64,000 nucleotides of DNA, taken from assembly GCA_017443515.1 (NCBI GenBank), contig JAFRXM010000022.1:1-64000 (forward strand), read 5' to 3'. The DNA is from Bacillota bacterium (lineage in GTDB: Bacteria; Bacillota; Clostridia; Peptostreptococcales; Anaerovoracaceae). How positions within the stretch are numbered: the first letter of the stretch is position 1; each line of letters opens with the position of its first letter. This document shows, one piece after another, positions 37,058-45,533 of the stretch. The notes under the pieces are model-generated. The model was given only the letters and a program-made list of their open reading frames with translations, did no database searches and was not told where the DNA came from. Position numbers and translations under genes: made by a program.

Positions 37058-37735
37058 TTAAACTCTATCAGTTATATCTTCCAGTATCAGCAGGTTTTCC
37101 ATGCGCCTGAACTTTATCTCAAATCCCGCGTACTCAAACCCGTAGATGCGCTTAGGATCGTCCTGGTAGTGCGGAGCCGGATCCTGCGCCAGAGCCTCCA
37201 GAAGCCCCCTGCGCTTGTCCTCCGGCAGCCTTTCCAGCAGTTTTTGAGGAGCCGCCACCTCCATGTAGTCGTCTGCTACCGCCGCAGCAAAGCCGCCTTC
37301 CGCGCCATTAATGCAGTCCGCGTGCGGAGCGTAGGGCTTTATGTCGTAGACCGGAGTACCGCTCACCATATCTATCCCGGAAACGTACAGCACCGGCCCG
37401 TCTTCGGCCTCGTAGTCTATACGTTCCAGCTTTACGGCGGACATGCCAAGCCCATTTGGCCTGAAAGGCGACCTGCTTGCAAAGACCCCTACCCGCACGT
37501 TGCCGCCAAGCCTGGGAGGCCTTACCGTAGGCTGCCACTGCCCAGCGCTTTCCGAAAAGCCCCAGATCAGCCAGATGTGCGAAAAGCCCTCTAGGCCGCG
37601 GAAAGCCTCGGCCCTGCGGAACTCCTTTTCCATGACTATGCGCCCACGCAAAGAAGGCGCGAGCCCGGCCTGCCTTGGCAGCCCGAACTTTCCGGGAAAA
37701 TCCGTATATATCGTTGCTATCCTGTTTATTTCCAT
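37058..37735 (-). CDS. trmO: tRNA t6A37 N6-methyltransferase TrmO
   Basis: A 225-residue protein of the TsaA/TrmO family, which methylates t6A at position 37 of tRNA-Thr using SAM. The family features GLEGFSHIWLIWGF, GVFASRSPFRPNGLGMS, GIDMVSGTPVYDIKPY and a C-terminal domain with YGFEYAGFEIKFR are present. It starts 3 bases after the MATE gene. Its neighbour across the repeat element is queH, another tRNA anticodon-loop modification gene. Confidence 0.92.
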   Translation of the reverse strand: MEINRIATIYTDFPGKFGLPRQAGLAPSLRGRIVMEKEFRRAEAFRGLEGFSHIWLIWGFSESAGQWQPTVRPPRLGGNVRVGVFASRSPFRPNGLGMSAVKLERIDYEAEDGPVLYVSGIDMVSGTPVYDIKPYAPHADCINGAEGGFAAAVADDYMEVAAPQKLLERLPEDKRRGLLEALAQDPAPHYQDDPKRIYGFEYAGFEIKFRRMENLLILEDITDRV

Positions 37736-37738
37736 GCC

Positions 37739-39103
37739 TTAGTTGAGCGGTTTAAGATCGCGCTTCCTACGCTTTACTATGAACACTATCACGCAGAAAA
37801 TGATCTGCACCACCGAAGAACAAGGCGTTGCAAGCCCAATTCGGAACAGCGACACCGGAACTATGCTCTTCATCAGTATGGAAACCGGGATCCTCACGCA
37901 GAACGCCCCTATTATACCCTGCAGCATCGTAAAGAAGGTGTAGCCGCAGCCGTTGAAATAACCTATGAAGCAGAACAGGAACGAAGTCAGAAGGCAGTCT
38001 ATCGCGTAGGCCTTGAGGTAGTCCGCCGCGGCAGCCATTACCGCCACATTGTCCGTAAAGATGCTGGCCAGAAGGTCGCCGTGGAAGAAGGCCATGTAGC
38101 CCACCGCCGTGCACAGAACGAAGGACGATACCATGCCCATGATAAGCGCCCTGTCCGCGCGCTCCGGCTTTACGGCGCCGATGTTTTGCGCAACCACCGC
38201 CGAAAGCGACTGCGCAAAGGCCTGCGGCAGCAGCATTATGAAGGCGCACAGCTTTTCCGCAACGCCAAGCCCCGAGGACTCAATAAGACCTATATCGTTT
38301 ATCAGCGAAGTTATGACCAGGAACGATATGTTGACAAGCATGCTCTGCAGAGCTATCGGAGCGCCGAGCTTTACCGACTTGATAATGTTCTTTCCCTGCT
38401 TGTTTTTGAGCATATCCAGGGAGAATTCGAACGGAAGGCCGCGCTTTTTGATCACCATCAGGCAAATAACGACGCTTATGGCCTGCGAGATGACCGTAGC
38501 AAGTGCCGCTCCCTGAGCGCCCATCTGAAGACCTTTGACGAAGGCTATGTCGCCGCCTATGTTAAGGACTGCAGCTATCGACACCGCCATCAGCGGAGTC
38601 TTCGAATCTCCCATGCCCTTGAAGATGCTCGAGAGCAGGTTGTAGGATATTATGAACAGCATGCCGCAGGCGCAGGTGCGCATGTACGCGACAGCCCTGG
38701 GGAACGCCGCCTCAGGAGAGTTGAGCACCGTGCAGATAGCAGGCGCCAGCAGCAGTATCAGAACAGTAAGTGCGACAGCACAGCAGAAGAAGAGCTTCAT
38801 TCCGGCTGCCAGTATGTTGCCCGCCTCGTTCTTTTTCCCCGCGCCAATGTACTGGCCTATGAGCACCGAAGTGCCTACGGAAAGGCCTATCATGATGAAG
38901 CTCACCATGTTTATGAACTGCGCACCGGTAGCTACCGCGGAGATATCCGCCGTAACGCCGTACCTTCCCACTACAAGAAGGTCCACAGCCCCATACAGGG
39001 ACTGCAGTATCAGAGCGCCCAGAATAGGCAGCATGAATTTAATAAGCGGCCCGAAGATCGGGCCCTGTGTAAAATCGTTTGTCTTTCTTATATTTCCAGC
39101 CAT
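37739..39103 (-). CDS. MATE-family efflux transporter
   Basis: A 454-residue protein with 12 predicted membrane segments and the twofold MATE pattern (MLPILGALILQSLYGAVDLLVVG in the first half, LGVAEKLCAFIMLLPQAFAQSLS in the second). Such proteins export drugs or metabolites using Na+ or H+ gradients. It lies 12 bases after a second MATE gene, so the two may form a tandem duplication or a paired transporter. The substrate is unknown. Confidence 0.9.
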   Translation of the reverse strand: MAGNIRKTNDFTQGPIFGPLIKFMLPILGALILQSLYGAVDLLVVGRYGVTADISAVATGAQFINMVSFIMIGLSVGTSVLIGQYIGAGKKNEAGNILAAGMKLFFCCAVALTVLILLLAPAICTVLNSPEAAFPRAVAYMRTCACGMLFIISYNLLSSIFKGMGDSKTPLMAVSIAAVLNIGGDIAFVKGLQMGAQGAALATVISQAISVVICLMVIKKRGLPFEFSLDMLKNKQGKNIIKSVKLGAPIALQSMLVNISFLVITSLINDIGLIESSGLGVAEKLCAFIMLLPQAFAQSLSAVVAQNIGAVKPERADRALIMGMVSSFVLCTAVGYMAFFHGDLLASIFTDNVAVMAAAADYLKAYAIDCLLTSFLFCFIGYFNGCGYTFFTMLQGIIGAFCVRIPVSILMKSIVPVSLFRIGLATPCSSVVQIIFCVIVFIVKRRKRDLKPLN

Positions 39104-39115
39104 CAGCTTCTCCTG

Positions 39116-40492
39116 TTACTGCGAGTCTTTTTTGATGATGTGGTCGTTCCTCTTCCAGCGGCCGGTTATGAAGAACACTATGGCCACTATCAGAGGCATG
39201 TAGCCGGCAAAGCCGTCGCCCAACCAAAATCCCTTGCAGGACAGCTCCATTACGAATCCCAGCAGGTAGGAGAGCCCTATCCTTGCGATTATTCCGTCGA
39301 ATATGGCTATCATCAGGTTCATCCTTGAGTTTCCGGAACCGTTTATAAGGGAGAAGCCCACAGCCCTTGCGCAGGCGCCGATGAAGCATATCACTATCGG
39401 GGCCACAAGCACGCCGGAGATCTCCAGTACCCTTACGTCTTCGGTGAACAGGCTGAACAGCGCTGTCGGGAACAGCACCACCAGCAGCGCCGCGAACGCG
39501 CAGATGCCTCCGGTTATCAGGGCAACGATTCCAAGGATCCTGGGGACCCTTTCGTACTTTGCCGCGCCAATGTTTTGCGCCACGTTGGCCGCGCCGGCCG
39601 TGGTGAACGAATTGGATACTATGCCGATAAACATGGACAGCTTGTTGTATATGCCGGAAAGCGCGGTGTACTCCCAGCCGCTGGCGTTGATCCAGCGCGC
39701 CAGAAGGGTCTTGGAGAAGGTTATAGCCGCCATCTGTATGGACATGGGTATGCCGAGCTTGATGAGCGGCCCCAGCACCTCGCGGTGCACCCTGAAGCTC
39801 TTCCATTTGAAGTCGAAGCCGAACGCGTCCCTGTGCCTGTAGAGGTAGATGAGCGCCGCGAAGAAACTCACGCTCTGCCCTATCACTGTGGCGAGCGCTG
39901 CTCCGAAGGTGGACCAGCCGAAGCCTGCCACGAACCAGATGTCGAGTATTATATTGAGCACCGAGGCTACGCCTATGAATATGAACGGCCTCAGGCTGTC
40001 CCCCATGCCGCGCAGGATCGCGCAGATGATATTATAGCCGGATATGAAGTATATACCTGTTATACATGTGATGTAGTAGGACTTTGCGAGATCGAAGGCC
40101 TCCGGCGCCGTGTTGAGAAGGTGCAGTATGCTGTCGCCAAGAAGCAGGCACGCTATAAGCATAGCTGTGGCAAGGAAGAACGTGACCGTGAACATGGTGC
40201 CTATCATCTTGGTGATGCTTTCGCGCTTGCCGGCGCCTACGAACTGCGCGATTATCATCTGGCCCGCCATGGCAAAACCCATGACGAGGAACGTGATGAG
40301 GTGTATCAGTTCGCCGCCTATGGATACCGCGGCCATGCTCTCGCCGCCGTCCACCTGGCCGACGACGATGAGGTCCACGACGTTATATATCGCCTGCAGG
40401 CTGTTTGCGACGAACAGCGGCGCAGCATACGTAATAAGATTCTTTGCTATACTGCCTTCGGTAAGATCCCTTACCATTTCCTTCTTTGCCAT
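39116..40492 (-). CDS. MATE-family efflux transporter
   Basis: A 458-residue, 12-segment MATE transporter. Its start MAKKEMVRDLTEGSIAKNLI resembles the start of the downstream paralogue (MAGNIRKTNDFTQGPIFGPLI), and IYNVVDLIVVGQVDGGE is the family motif. It is the first gene of the minus-strand run that goes on through trmO and possibly queH and priA. A TATAAT lies 35 bases upstream of the start, inside the terminator region of malQ. Confidence 0.9.
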   Translation of the reverse strand: MAKKEMVRDLTEGSIAKNLITYAAPLFVANSLQAIYNVVDLIVVGQVDGGESMAAVSIGGELIHLITFLVMGFAMAGQMIIAQFVGAGKRESITKMIGTMFTVTFFLATAMLIACLLLGDSILHLLNTAPEAFDLAKSYYITCITGIYFISGYNIICAILRGMGDSLRPFIFIGVASVLNIILDIWFVAGFGWSTFGAALATVIGQSVSFFAALIYLYRHRDAFGFDFKWKSFRVHREVLGPLIKLGIPMSIQMAAITFSKTLLARWINASGWEYTALSGIYNKLSMFIGIVSNSFTTAGAANVAQNIGAAKYERVPRILGIVALITGGICAFAALLVVLFPTALFSLFTEDVRVLEISGVLVAPIVICFIGACARAVGFSLINGSGNSRMNLMIAIFDGIIARIGLSYLLGFVMELSCKGFWLGDGFAGYMPLIVAIVFFITGRWKRNDHIIKKDSQ

Positions 40493-40523
40493 CTTCTTCT
40501 CCGTCTTTTCTTCTTAACACTTT

Positions 40524-40529
40524 ATTATA
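40524..40529 (-). promoter_or_regulatory. Probable -10 box for the MATE genes
   Basis: TATAAT on the minus strand, 32-37 bases before the ATG at 40492. The -35 region falls in the malQ terminator and has no good match, so the promoter may be weak or may depend on an activator. Confidence 0.45.
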
Positions 40530-40533
40530 ACGT

Positions 40534-40561
40534 AAAAAAACAGAGATTGCTCCCTGTTTTT
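40534..40561 (-). terminator. Intrinsic terminator after malQ
   Basis: On the minus strand ACAGGGA pairs with TCTCTGT (one G-T pair) across a GCAA loop, followed by seven T. It ends the mal operon about 35 bases after the malQ stop. Confidence 0.85.
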
Positions 40562-40594
40562 CCCGTTAGAGGTTGTTTATTATCTAACAAAGGC

Positions 40595-41875
40595 TTAGCG
40601 GCCGTACCTTCTTGTGATCTCCTTGATCTTCGCTACCGGGGCGTTCTCAAGCTGATCTGTGGTAAGGCGCCATTCCCAGTTGCCGTCCACGGTGTTGGGG
40701 CGGTTGATGCGAGCTTCGCCGCCAAGTTCGTAGAAGTCCTGCATCTGGGCCACGAAGAGCTTAGCCACGGAGCTCATTCCGCCGCGGATGAGACCCCATA
40801 CCATGCCCTCATCATCCGTGATGTGAAGGTAGAGCCTGGCGAAATCGATGCACTTTTGCGGAGCGTCGTTCTCCACCCATTCGCGGGCGGTGCAGTTGTC
40901 ATGGGTGCCAACGTAGCACACACAGTTCTCGTTATATCGGTGCGGCAGGAAATCGCTGTCGTAGTCCGGGTCGAAGGCAAACTCAAGCACCTTCATGCCG
41001 GGAAGCCCGCTTTCCTTAAGGAGAGTCCCCACGTCCTGCGTCACCACGCCAAGGTCTTCTGCTATAAACAGAGTATCCTTGTACCAGTTGGTGATGACCT
41101 TTACAAAATCAATGCCCGGGCCAGGCTCCCAGTGGCCGTTCTTGGCGGTCTTCTCGCCGTATGGGATGGACCAGTACTGCGAAAAGCCGCGGAAATGGTC
41201 TATCCTTATCATGTCGAACAGGCTGGCTGCCCTTCCTATGCGGCGTATCCACCAGTTGTAGCCGTTCTTCTTCATGGCTTCCCAGTCGTAGAGGGCGTTG
41301 CCCCAGTACTGACCGTCCGCGGAAAAACCATCCGGCGGAACGCCCGCCACGGCCTTTGGAACGCCGTTTTCATCCAGCTGGAACTCGCCGGGGTTGTTCT
41401 TGACATCCACGGATTCCGCCGGAACGTATATGGGAATATCGCCGATGAGGCCTATGCCCTTGCCGTTGGCGTAGTCCCTCATTGCCTTCCACTGCTTTGC
41501 GAAGATCTCCTGCAGCTGCTGTCTGCTGAACTTTTCAAAGAGCTTTTTTCTTCCTGCCCAGACCTTTTCGTAGTCCACACGGCAAGGATCGCAGCCCCAG
41601 TCTATGTCGTCGACTTCTTTCTTTTCCAAAAGACCTTCTTCAATGAGAAGGTCCAGGTCTATGAACAGTGGGTTGCTCTCGAAGGCGTCCATGCAGTAGT
41701 ATGGAGAATTGCCGTAGCCCGTGGTCTCCACCGGCAGCATCTGCCACCAGCTCTGCCCTGCGTCTTCGAGGAAATCGATAAAATCGTACGCGGCCTTCCC
41801 CATAGTCCCGATCCCGTACTTTGACGGGATCGAGAACATAGGCAGCAGAACGCCGCTGCTTCTTTTAAATTCCAT
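40595..41875 (-). CDS. malQ: 4-alpha-glucanotransferase with internal deletion
   Basis: A GH77 amylomaltase of 426 residues; typical members have about 490-505. The active site is complete: nucleophile Asp226 in MIRIDHFRGF, acid/base Glu273 in FIAEDLGV and Asp326 in VGTHDN, along with PVETTGYGNSPY and GDIPIYV. The shortening lies between about residues 113 and 124, where KKLFEKFSRQQLQEIFAKQW stands in place of about 70 residues that normally contain WLxDYALFMALK. The nucleophile is displaced by 67 compared with the Thermus aquaticus enzyme. The reading frame is intact on both sides, so this is not a simple frameshift. It closes the maltodextrin uptake operon. Confidence 0.92.
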   Translation of the reverse strand: MEFKRSSGVLLPMFSIPSKYGIGTMGKAAYDFIDFLEDAGQSWWQMLPVETTGYGNSPYYCMDAFESNPLFIDLDLLIEEGLLEKKEVDDIDWGCDPCRVDYEKVWAGRKKLFEKFSRQQLQEIFAKQWKAMRDYANGKGIGLIGDIPIYVPAESVDVKNNPGEFQLDENGVPKAVAGVPPDGFSADGQYWGNALYDWEAMKKNGYNWWIRRIGRAASLFDMIRIDHFRGFSQYWSIPYGEKTAKNGHWEPGPGIDFVKVITNWYKDTLFIAEDLGVVTQDVGTLLKESGLPGMKVLEFAFDPDYDSDFLPHRYNENCVCYVGTHDNCTAREWVENDAPQKCIDFARLYLHITDDEGMVWGLIRGGMSSVAKLFVAQMQDFYELGGEARINRPNTVDGNWEWRLTTDQLENAPVAKIKEITRRYGR

Positions 41876-41884
41876 TAAATGCTC

Positions 41885-43030
41885 CTATACCTCTTCGGGT
41901 ATGTAGGGATAGAGTATGTTTTCTTCTGTTTCGGCGTCGAAGAAGTGCATTACCTTTCCTTCGAAGGTGACCCTTATCCTCTTGCCTATCTCGAGGCTCT
42001 TCCTCTGTTCCGGCGTGAGGTTTATGGTCTGGACTCTTACTATCAGCCTGGTGCCGTCATCGGTGATGGCGTGCAGGTGGAGCTCGGAGCCCATCATTTC
42101 GCTTACTTCCAGCGTGCACTCGATGGCGTTGGGATCGCCGTCTGAGGCAAGGAACATGTGCTCGGGACGTACGCCGAGGATGATCTGCTGGCCGGGAACG
42201 CCCTTCGCCTTAAGATCTTCTCCCCTCTTGCCGTCAGCTATGAGCTTCGAACCGAAGGCCTTCACGTAGTACTCGCCGTCTTCTTTAACCAGTTCCGCCT
42301 TGAAGGTGTTCATCTTCGGAGCGCCTATGAATTCGGCCACGAAGAGGTTTCCGGGATGGTAGAACACATCGCCCGGGGATCCTACCTGCATGATGTAGCC
42401 GTCCTTCATGATGACTATGCGGTCGCCGAGGGTCATAGCCTCTGTCTGGTCGTGCGTGACGTAGATGAAGGTCGTATCCAGCCTCTTGCGAAGGAGTATG
42501 ATCTCAGCCCTCATCTGGTTCCTGAGCTTGGCGTCCAGATTGGACAGAGGCTCGTCCATAAGGAACACCTTGGAGTCGCGGACCATAGCGCGGCCTATGG
42601 CGACTCTCTGGCGCTGTCCGCCGGAAAGAGCTCTGGGCTTTCTTAAGAGATAATCCGTGATGCCCAGGATCTCGGCTGCGTGGGTGACCCTCTCGTAGAT
42701 CTCGTCTTCGGGCATCTTCTGTATGCGCAGCGGGAAGGCCATGTTGTCGTAGACCGTCATGTGCGGGTACAGGGCGTAGTTCTGGAAGACCATCGCTATA
42801 TGCCTGTCCTTTGGCTGAAGGTCGTTCACTACCTCGCCGTCTATCTCCACCGTGCCGCCGGAGATCTCCTCAAGGCCCGCTATCATGCGCAGCGTCGTGG
42901 ATTTTCCGCAGCCCGAAGGACCTACGAATACCACGAATTCCTTATCCCTGATATTGAGGTTGAAATCGTGGACCGCGGTTACTTTGTTGTCGTATATCTT
43001 TACTACATTCTTTAAAACTACACTTGCCAT
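41885..43030 (-). CDS. msmX: Sugar ABC transporter ATPase (MsmX/MalK type)
   Basis: A 381-residue ATPase that energises carbohydrate importers. Walker A is GPSGCGKSTT, the signature is ALSGGQRQRVAIGRA, Walker B is KVFLMDEPLSNLD and the switch is VTHDQTEAM. A C-terminal regulatory TOBE/OB region of about 140 residues follows. In Firmicutes one MsmX often serves several importers; here the gene lies 9 bases downstream of the two permeases and 9 bases upstream of malQ, so it most likely serves this system first. Confidence 0.92.
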   Translation of the reverse strand: MASVVLKNVVKIYDNKVTAVHDFNLNIRDKEFVVFVGPSGCGKSTTLRMIAGLEEISGGTVEIDGEVVNDLQPKDRHIAMVFQNYALYPHMTVYDNMAFPLRIQKMPEDEIYERVTHAAEILGITDYLLRKPRALSGGQRQRVAIGRAMVRDSKVFLMDEPLSNLDAKLRNQMRAEIILLRKRLDTTFIYVTHDQTEAMTLGDRIVIMKDGYIMQVGSPGDVFYHPGNLFVAEFIGAPKMNTFKAELVKEDGEYYVKAFGSKLIADGKRGEDLKAKGVPGQQIILGVRPEHMFLASDGDPNAIECTLEVSEMMGSELHLHAITDDGTRLIVRVQTINLTPEQRKSLEIGKRIRVTFEGKVMHFFDAETEENILYPYIPEEV

Positions 43031-43039
43031 AACTGCACC

Positions 43040-43927
43040 TTATCCTTTCACGGCTCCGCCTGTGACGCCCTCGACATAGTACCTCTGCAGGCACATGAAC
43101 AGTATCGTTACAGGTATCGCTACTATTACGCCGCCTGCGCAGAACATCGTGTACCGCGAGATTATCTGATCCGCCGACAGCCAGCTGTTTAAGCCGACCG
43201 CCACGTTCATTCCAGCCGGGGTGTTCATGGAGATATACCTTGCAACCACGAAGTCGCCCCACGGCCCCATGAATGCTGTCAGTATGGTATATATTACTAT
43301 CGGTTTTGCCATGGGAAGAATTATCTTCCACAGCACCTGCGCCCTGGTAGCGCCGTCTATCCTGGCGGCCTCATCCAGCGTTTTGGGCACCGTATCGAAG
43401 AAGCCCTTCGAAACGTAGTAACCCATTCCGGAGCTGGCTATATAGACCAGGATCAGGCCCGGCACTGCGTTGGCCTGGGTCATGTTCAGGTCCTTTAACA
43501 GCCTGTAGAGTATGATCATGGAGAGCATGCCCGGGAACATTCCCAGTATCAGCATGAACCTCATCAGCCCGTTCCTCATCTTGAAGCGGAAACGGCTCAG
43601 GGTGTAGCTCATGCAGAGCACGATCACCGTCTGGCCCACAGCTGTTGCCAGTGCCATAATGAAGGTGTTGGTGTACCAGTGCCAGAAATCGGTCTTGGCG
43701 AGGTTGATGTAGTTGTCCAGGCCCCAGGTCTTAGGCACAACGTATCCGACCATCCAGGTGCTCTCTACGCGGAAGCTCTGAAGCACTATGAATACGAACG
43801 GCGCCAGCCATACTATGCTCATGATTATGAGCACTATGTAGATGACAGTGTTGGAGATGCGGTTCTTGGCCGACATTCCCATGTGTCTTTTGATCTCGGA
43901 GGGATCGTAATTTTCTTGTTTGCTCAT
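43040..43927 (-). CDS. malG: Maltodextrin ABC permease (MalG type)
   Basis: A 295-residue inner-membrane permease with six segments and the EAA loop DEAARIDGATRAQVLWKII for docking the ATPase. The C-terminal end MCLQRYYVEGVTGGAVKG is typical of MalG. It overlaps the upstream permease stop by one base (TAATG). Confidence 0.92.
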   Translation of the reverse strand: MSKQENYDPSEIKRHMGMSAKNRISNTVIYIVLIIMSIVWLAPFVFIVLQSFRVESTWMVGYVVPKTWGLDNYINLAKTDFWHWYTNTFIMALATAVGQTVIVLCMSYTLSRFRFKMRNGLMRFMLILGMFPGMLSMIILYRLLKDLNMTQANAVPGLILVYIASSGMGYYVSKGFFDTVPKTLDEAARIDGATRAQVLWKIILPMAKPIVIYTILTAFMGPWGDFVVARYISMNTPAGMNVAVGLNSWLSADQIISRYTMFCAGGVIVAIPVTILFMCLQRYYVEGVTGGAVKG

Positions 43928-45456
43928 TACTGGAAATCCTCCTCATTCTTGACTGACGGCAGTATGTTGTAGACCACCAGCGAGATGATGGCTACGACGA
44001 TGAATATGAGTATACCTACTACAGAAGCCAGGTAATACTTGGACTCCGCGCCTGTCGTTATCTTGAACAGCCAGGTGACCAGAAGATCCGTGAACCCTAC
44101 CGCGCCCGAGGCGCCCGACGCAGCCGGGTTGGTAGGCCCTCCTCCTGTCAGCAGGAATATTACATTGAAGTTGTTCATGTTCCCTGTAAACTGCGTCAGC
44201 AGGTACGGTCCTGTTATGAACAGCATGTACGGAAGCGTGATCTTGGAGAACTGCTTCCATCCGCTGGCGCCGTCTATCTTGGCGGATTCGTAGAGGTCCG
44301 CAGGAATGTTCATCAGTATGCCGGTGACTATCAGCATCAGGTAAGGAATACCTATCCAGATGTTGATGAGTATTACGGTTATCCTGGCCCAGGTCGGGTC
44401 GTCCCAGAACGGCAGCGACTGCTTTATCCAGCCCATGTCGAGCAGGAAGCCGTTTACTATGCCGTTTCTGGCGAACATCTTGGATACATACAGCAGGGAG
44501 ATGAACTGCGGAATGGCAATGGTCATTACCAGTATGGTACGCCAGCCTTTCTTGAACCTGATCCCCTTCTTGTTGATCATCATGGCGACGAACATGCCCA
44601 GGAAGTAGTTCGAGAAAGTAGCGAAGAACGCCCAGATGAGAGTCCAGGTAAGTACTTCGCCGAATGTGGCCGAGTAGACCTTGCTGCCCCCTGACCACGA
44701 GAGCATGGTGTTGAAGTTCTCAAGCCCAACCCATTTGAACAGGCTGTTGAAGTATCCGTCGTGCGCTCCGTCGTAGTTCGTGAAAGCTACGAGGATCATG
44801 AACACTATCGGAAGCACCGTGAAGATGAGTATTCCGGTAAGAGGAAGCGCCAGCAGCGTCTTATAGAAGGATTCGTCCACGAGGGAACGCAGATCCTCCT
44901 TGCCGTTTTTAAGGCGTATTCCCTTTTCGGTCATCTCCTGGGTTATCTTTGCCTGCTTAACGTTCTGTCTCCACGTATAGATGAATGCGATTATGAAGAA
45001 TATGGTCAGAACGCCGTAAAGCAGTATTTTGAACGAATTGTCATGGTATACGGTGGAATAGGTATCGAGCACGGGATTGTACTCTTCCATGGGCCCCTGG
45101 TGCCCCAGGGACGGAAGCATGGAGAGCCAGTAGCCGCCTGTCGTTACCATGTAGAAGATGAAAATGATCTCAAACAGCAGAAACAGTATTCCGCGCAGGA
45201 ACTGCCCCCTTGCCATGTTTCCAAGACCCATGACGACAAAGGAGCCTTTAGTTATGCCGTCTCCGTTTTTAAATGTAGATCCAATATCCTTGAGCCCTCT
45301 GCCAAAGCCCGCGGCGCCGGAAACTATTCCTCTTCCGACCTTCTGGAAAAAGTGGCCTATACCTAATGGTATGGCGATGAGGAAACGGCCAAGTTTGTAT
45401 AAAAACTTGTCCCATTTGGACAGTTTCAGGTATTCCAGATCGCTGTATCTAGCCAT
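43927..45456 (-). CDS. malF: Maltodextrin ABC permease (MalF type)
   Basis: A 509-residue permease. A long N-terminal cytoplasmic part (about 1-60), an extra pair of membrane segments and an insert precede the permease core (from about 230). The EAA loop is YESAKIDGASGWKQFSKITL. The ATG at 45456 is chosen because AAAGGGAT lies before it and because the longer frame reads back into the terminator hairpin. It follows malE after a hairpin that probably lowers its expression relative to the binding protein. Confidence 0.9.
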   Translation of the reverse strand: MARYSDLEYLKLSKWDKFLYKLGRFLIAIPLGIGHFFQKVGRGIVSGAAGFGRGLKDIGSTFKNGDGITKGSFVVMGLGNMARGQFLRGILFLLFEIIFIFYMVTTGGYWLSMLPSLGHQGPMEEYNPVLDTYSTVYHDNSFKILLYGVLTIFFIIAFIYTWRQNVKQAKITQEMTEKGIRLKNGKEDLRSLVDESFYKTLLALPLTGILIFTVLPIVFMILVAFTNYDGAHDGYFNSLFKWVGLENFNTMLSWSGGSKVYSATFGEVLTWTLIWAFFATFSNYFLGMFVAMMINKKGIRFKKGWRTILVMTIAIPQFISLLYVSKMFARNGIVNGFLLDMGWIKQSLPFWDDPTWARITVILINIWIGIPYLMLIVTGILMNIPADLYESAKIDGASGWKQFSKITLPYMLFITGPYLLTQFTGNMNNFNVIFLLTGGGPTNPAASGASGAVGFTDLLVTWLFKITTGAESKYYLASVVGILIFIVVAIISLVVYNILPSVKNEEDFQ

Positions 45457-45484
45457 GATCTTTATCCCTTTCTGATTTGTCCCG

Positions 45485-45516
45485 CAAAAAAGGGTCGGAG
45501 CAAAATGCTCCAACCC
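45485..45516 (-). terminator. Attenuating terminator between malE and malF
   Basis: On the minus strand GGGTTGGAGC pairs with GCTCCGACCC (10 pairs, one G-T) across a 5-base loop, followed by six T. It lies between the malE stop and the malF start within one operon. Partial termination here would give more binding protein than membrane subunits. Confidence 0.85.
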
Positions 45517-45533
45517 CATTGTTTAAAGCTTTA

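Noticed and set aside
39575..41824. A 749-codon open frame opposite the MATE and malQ genes
   Set aside because: It spans a terminator and two real genes on the other strand and has no recognisable protein features.
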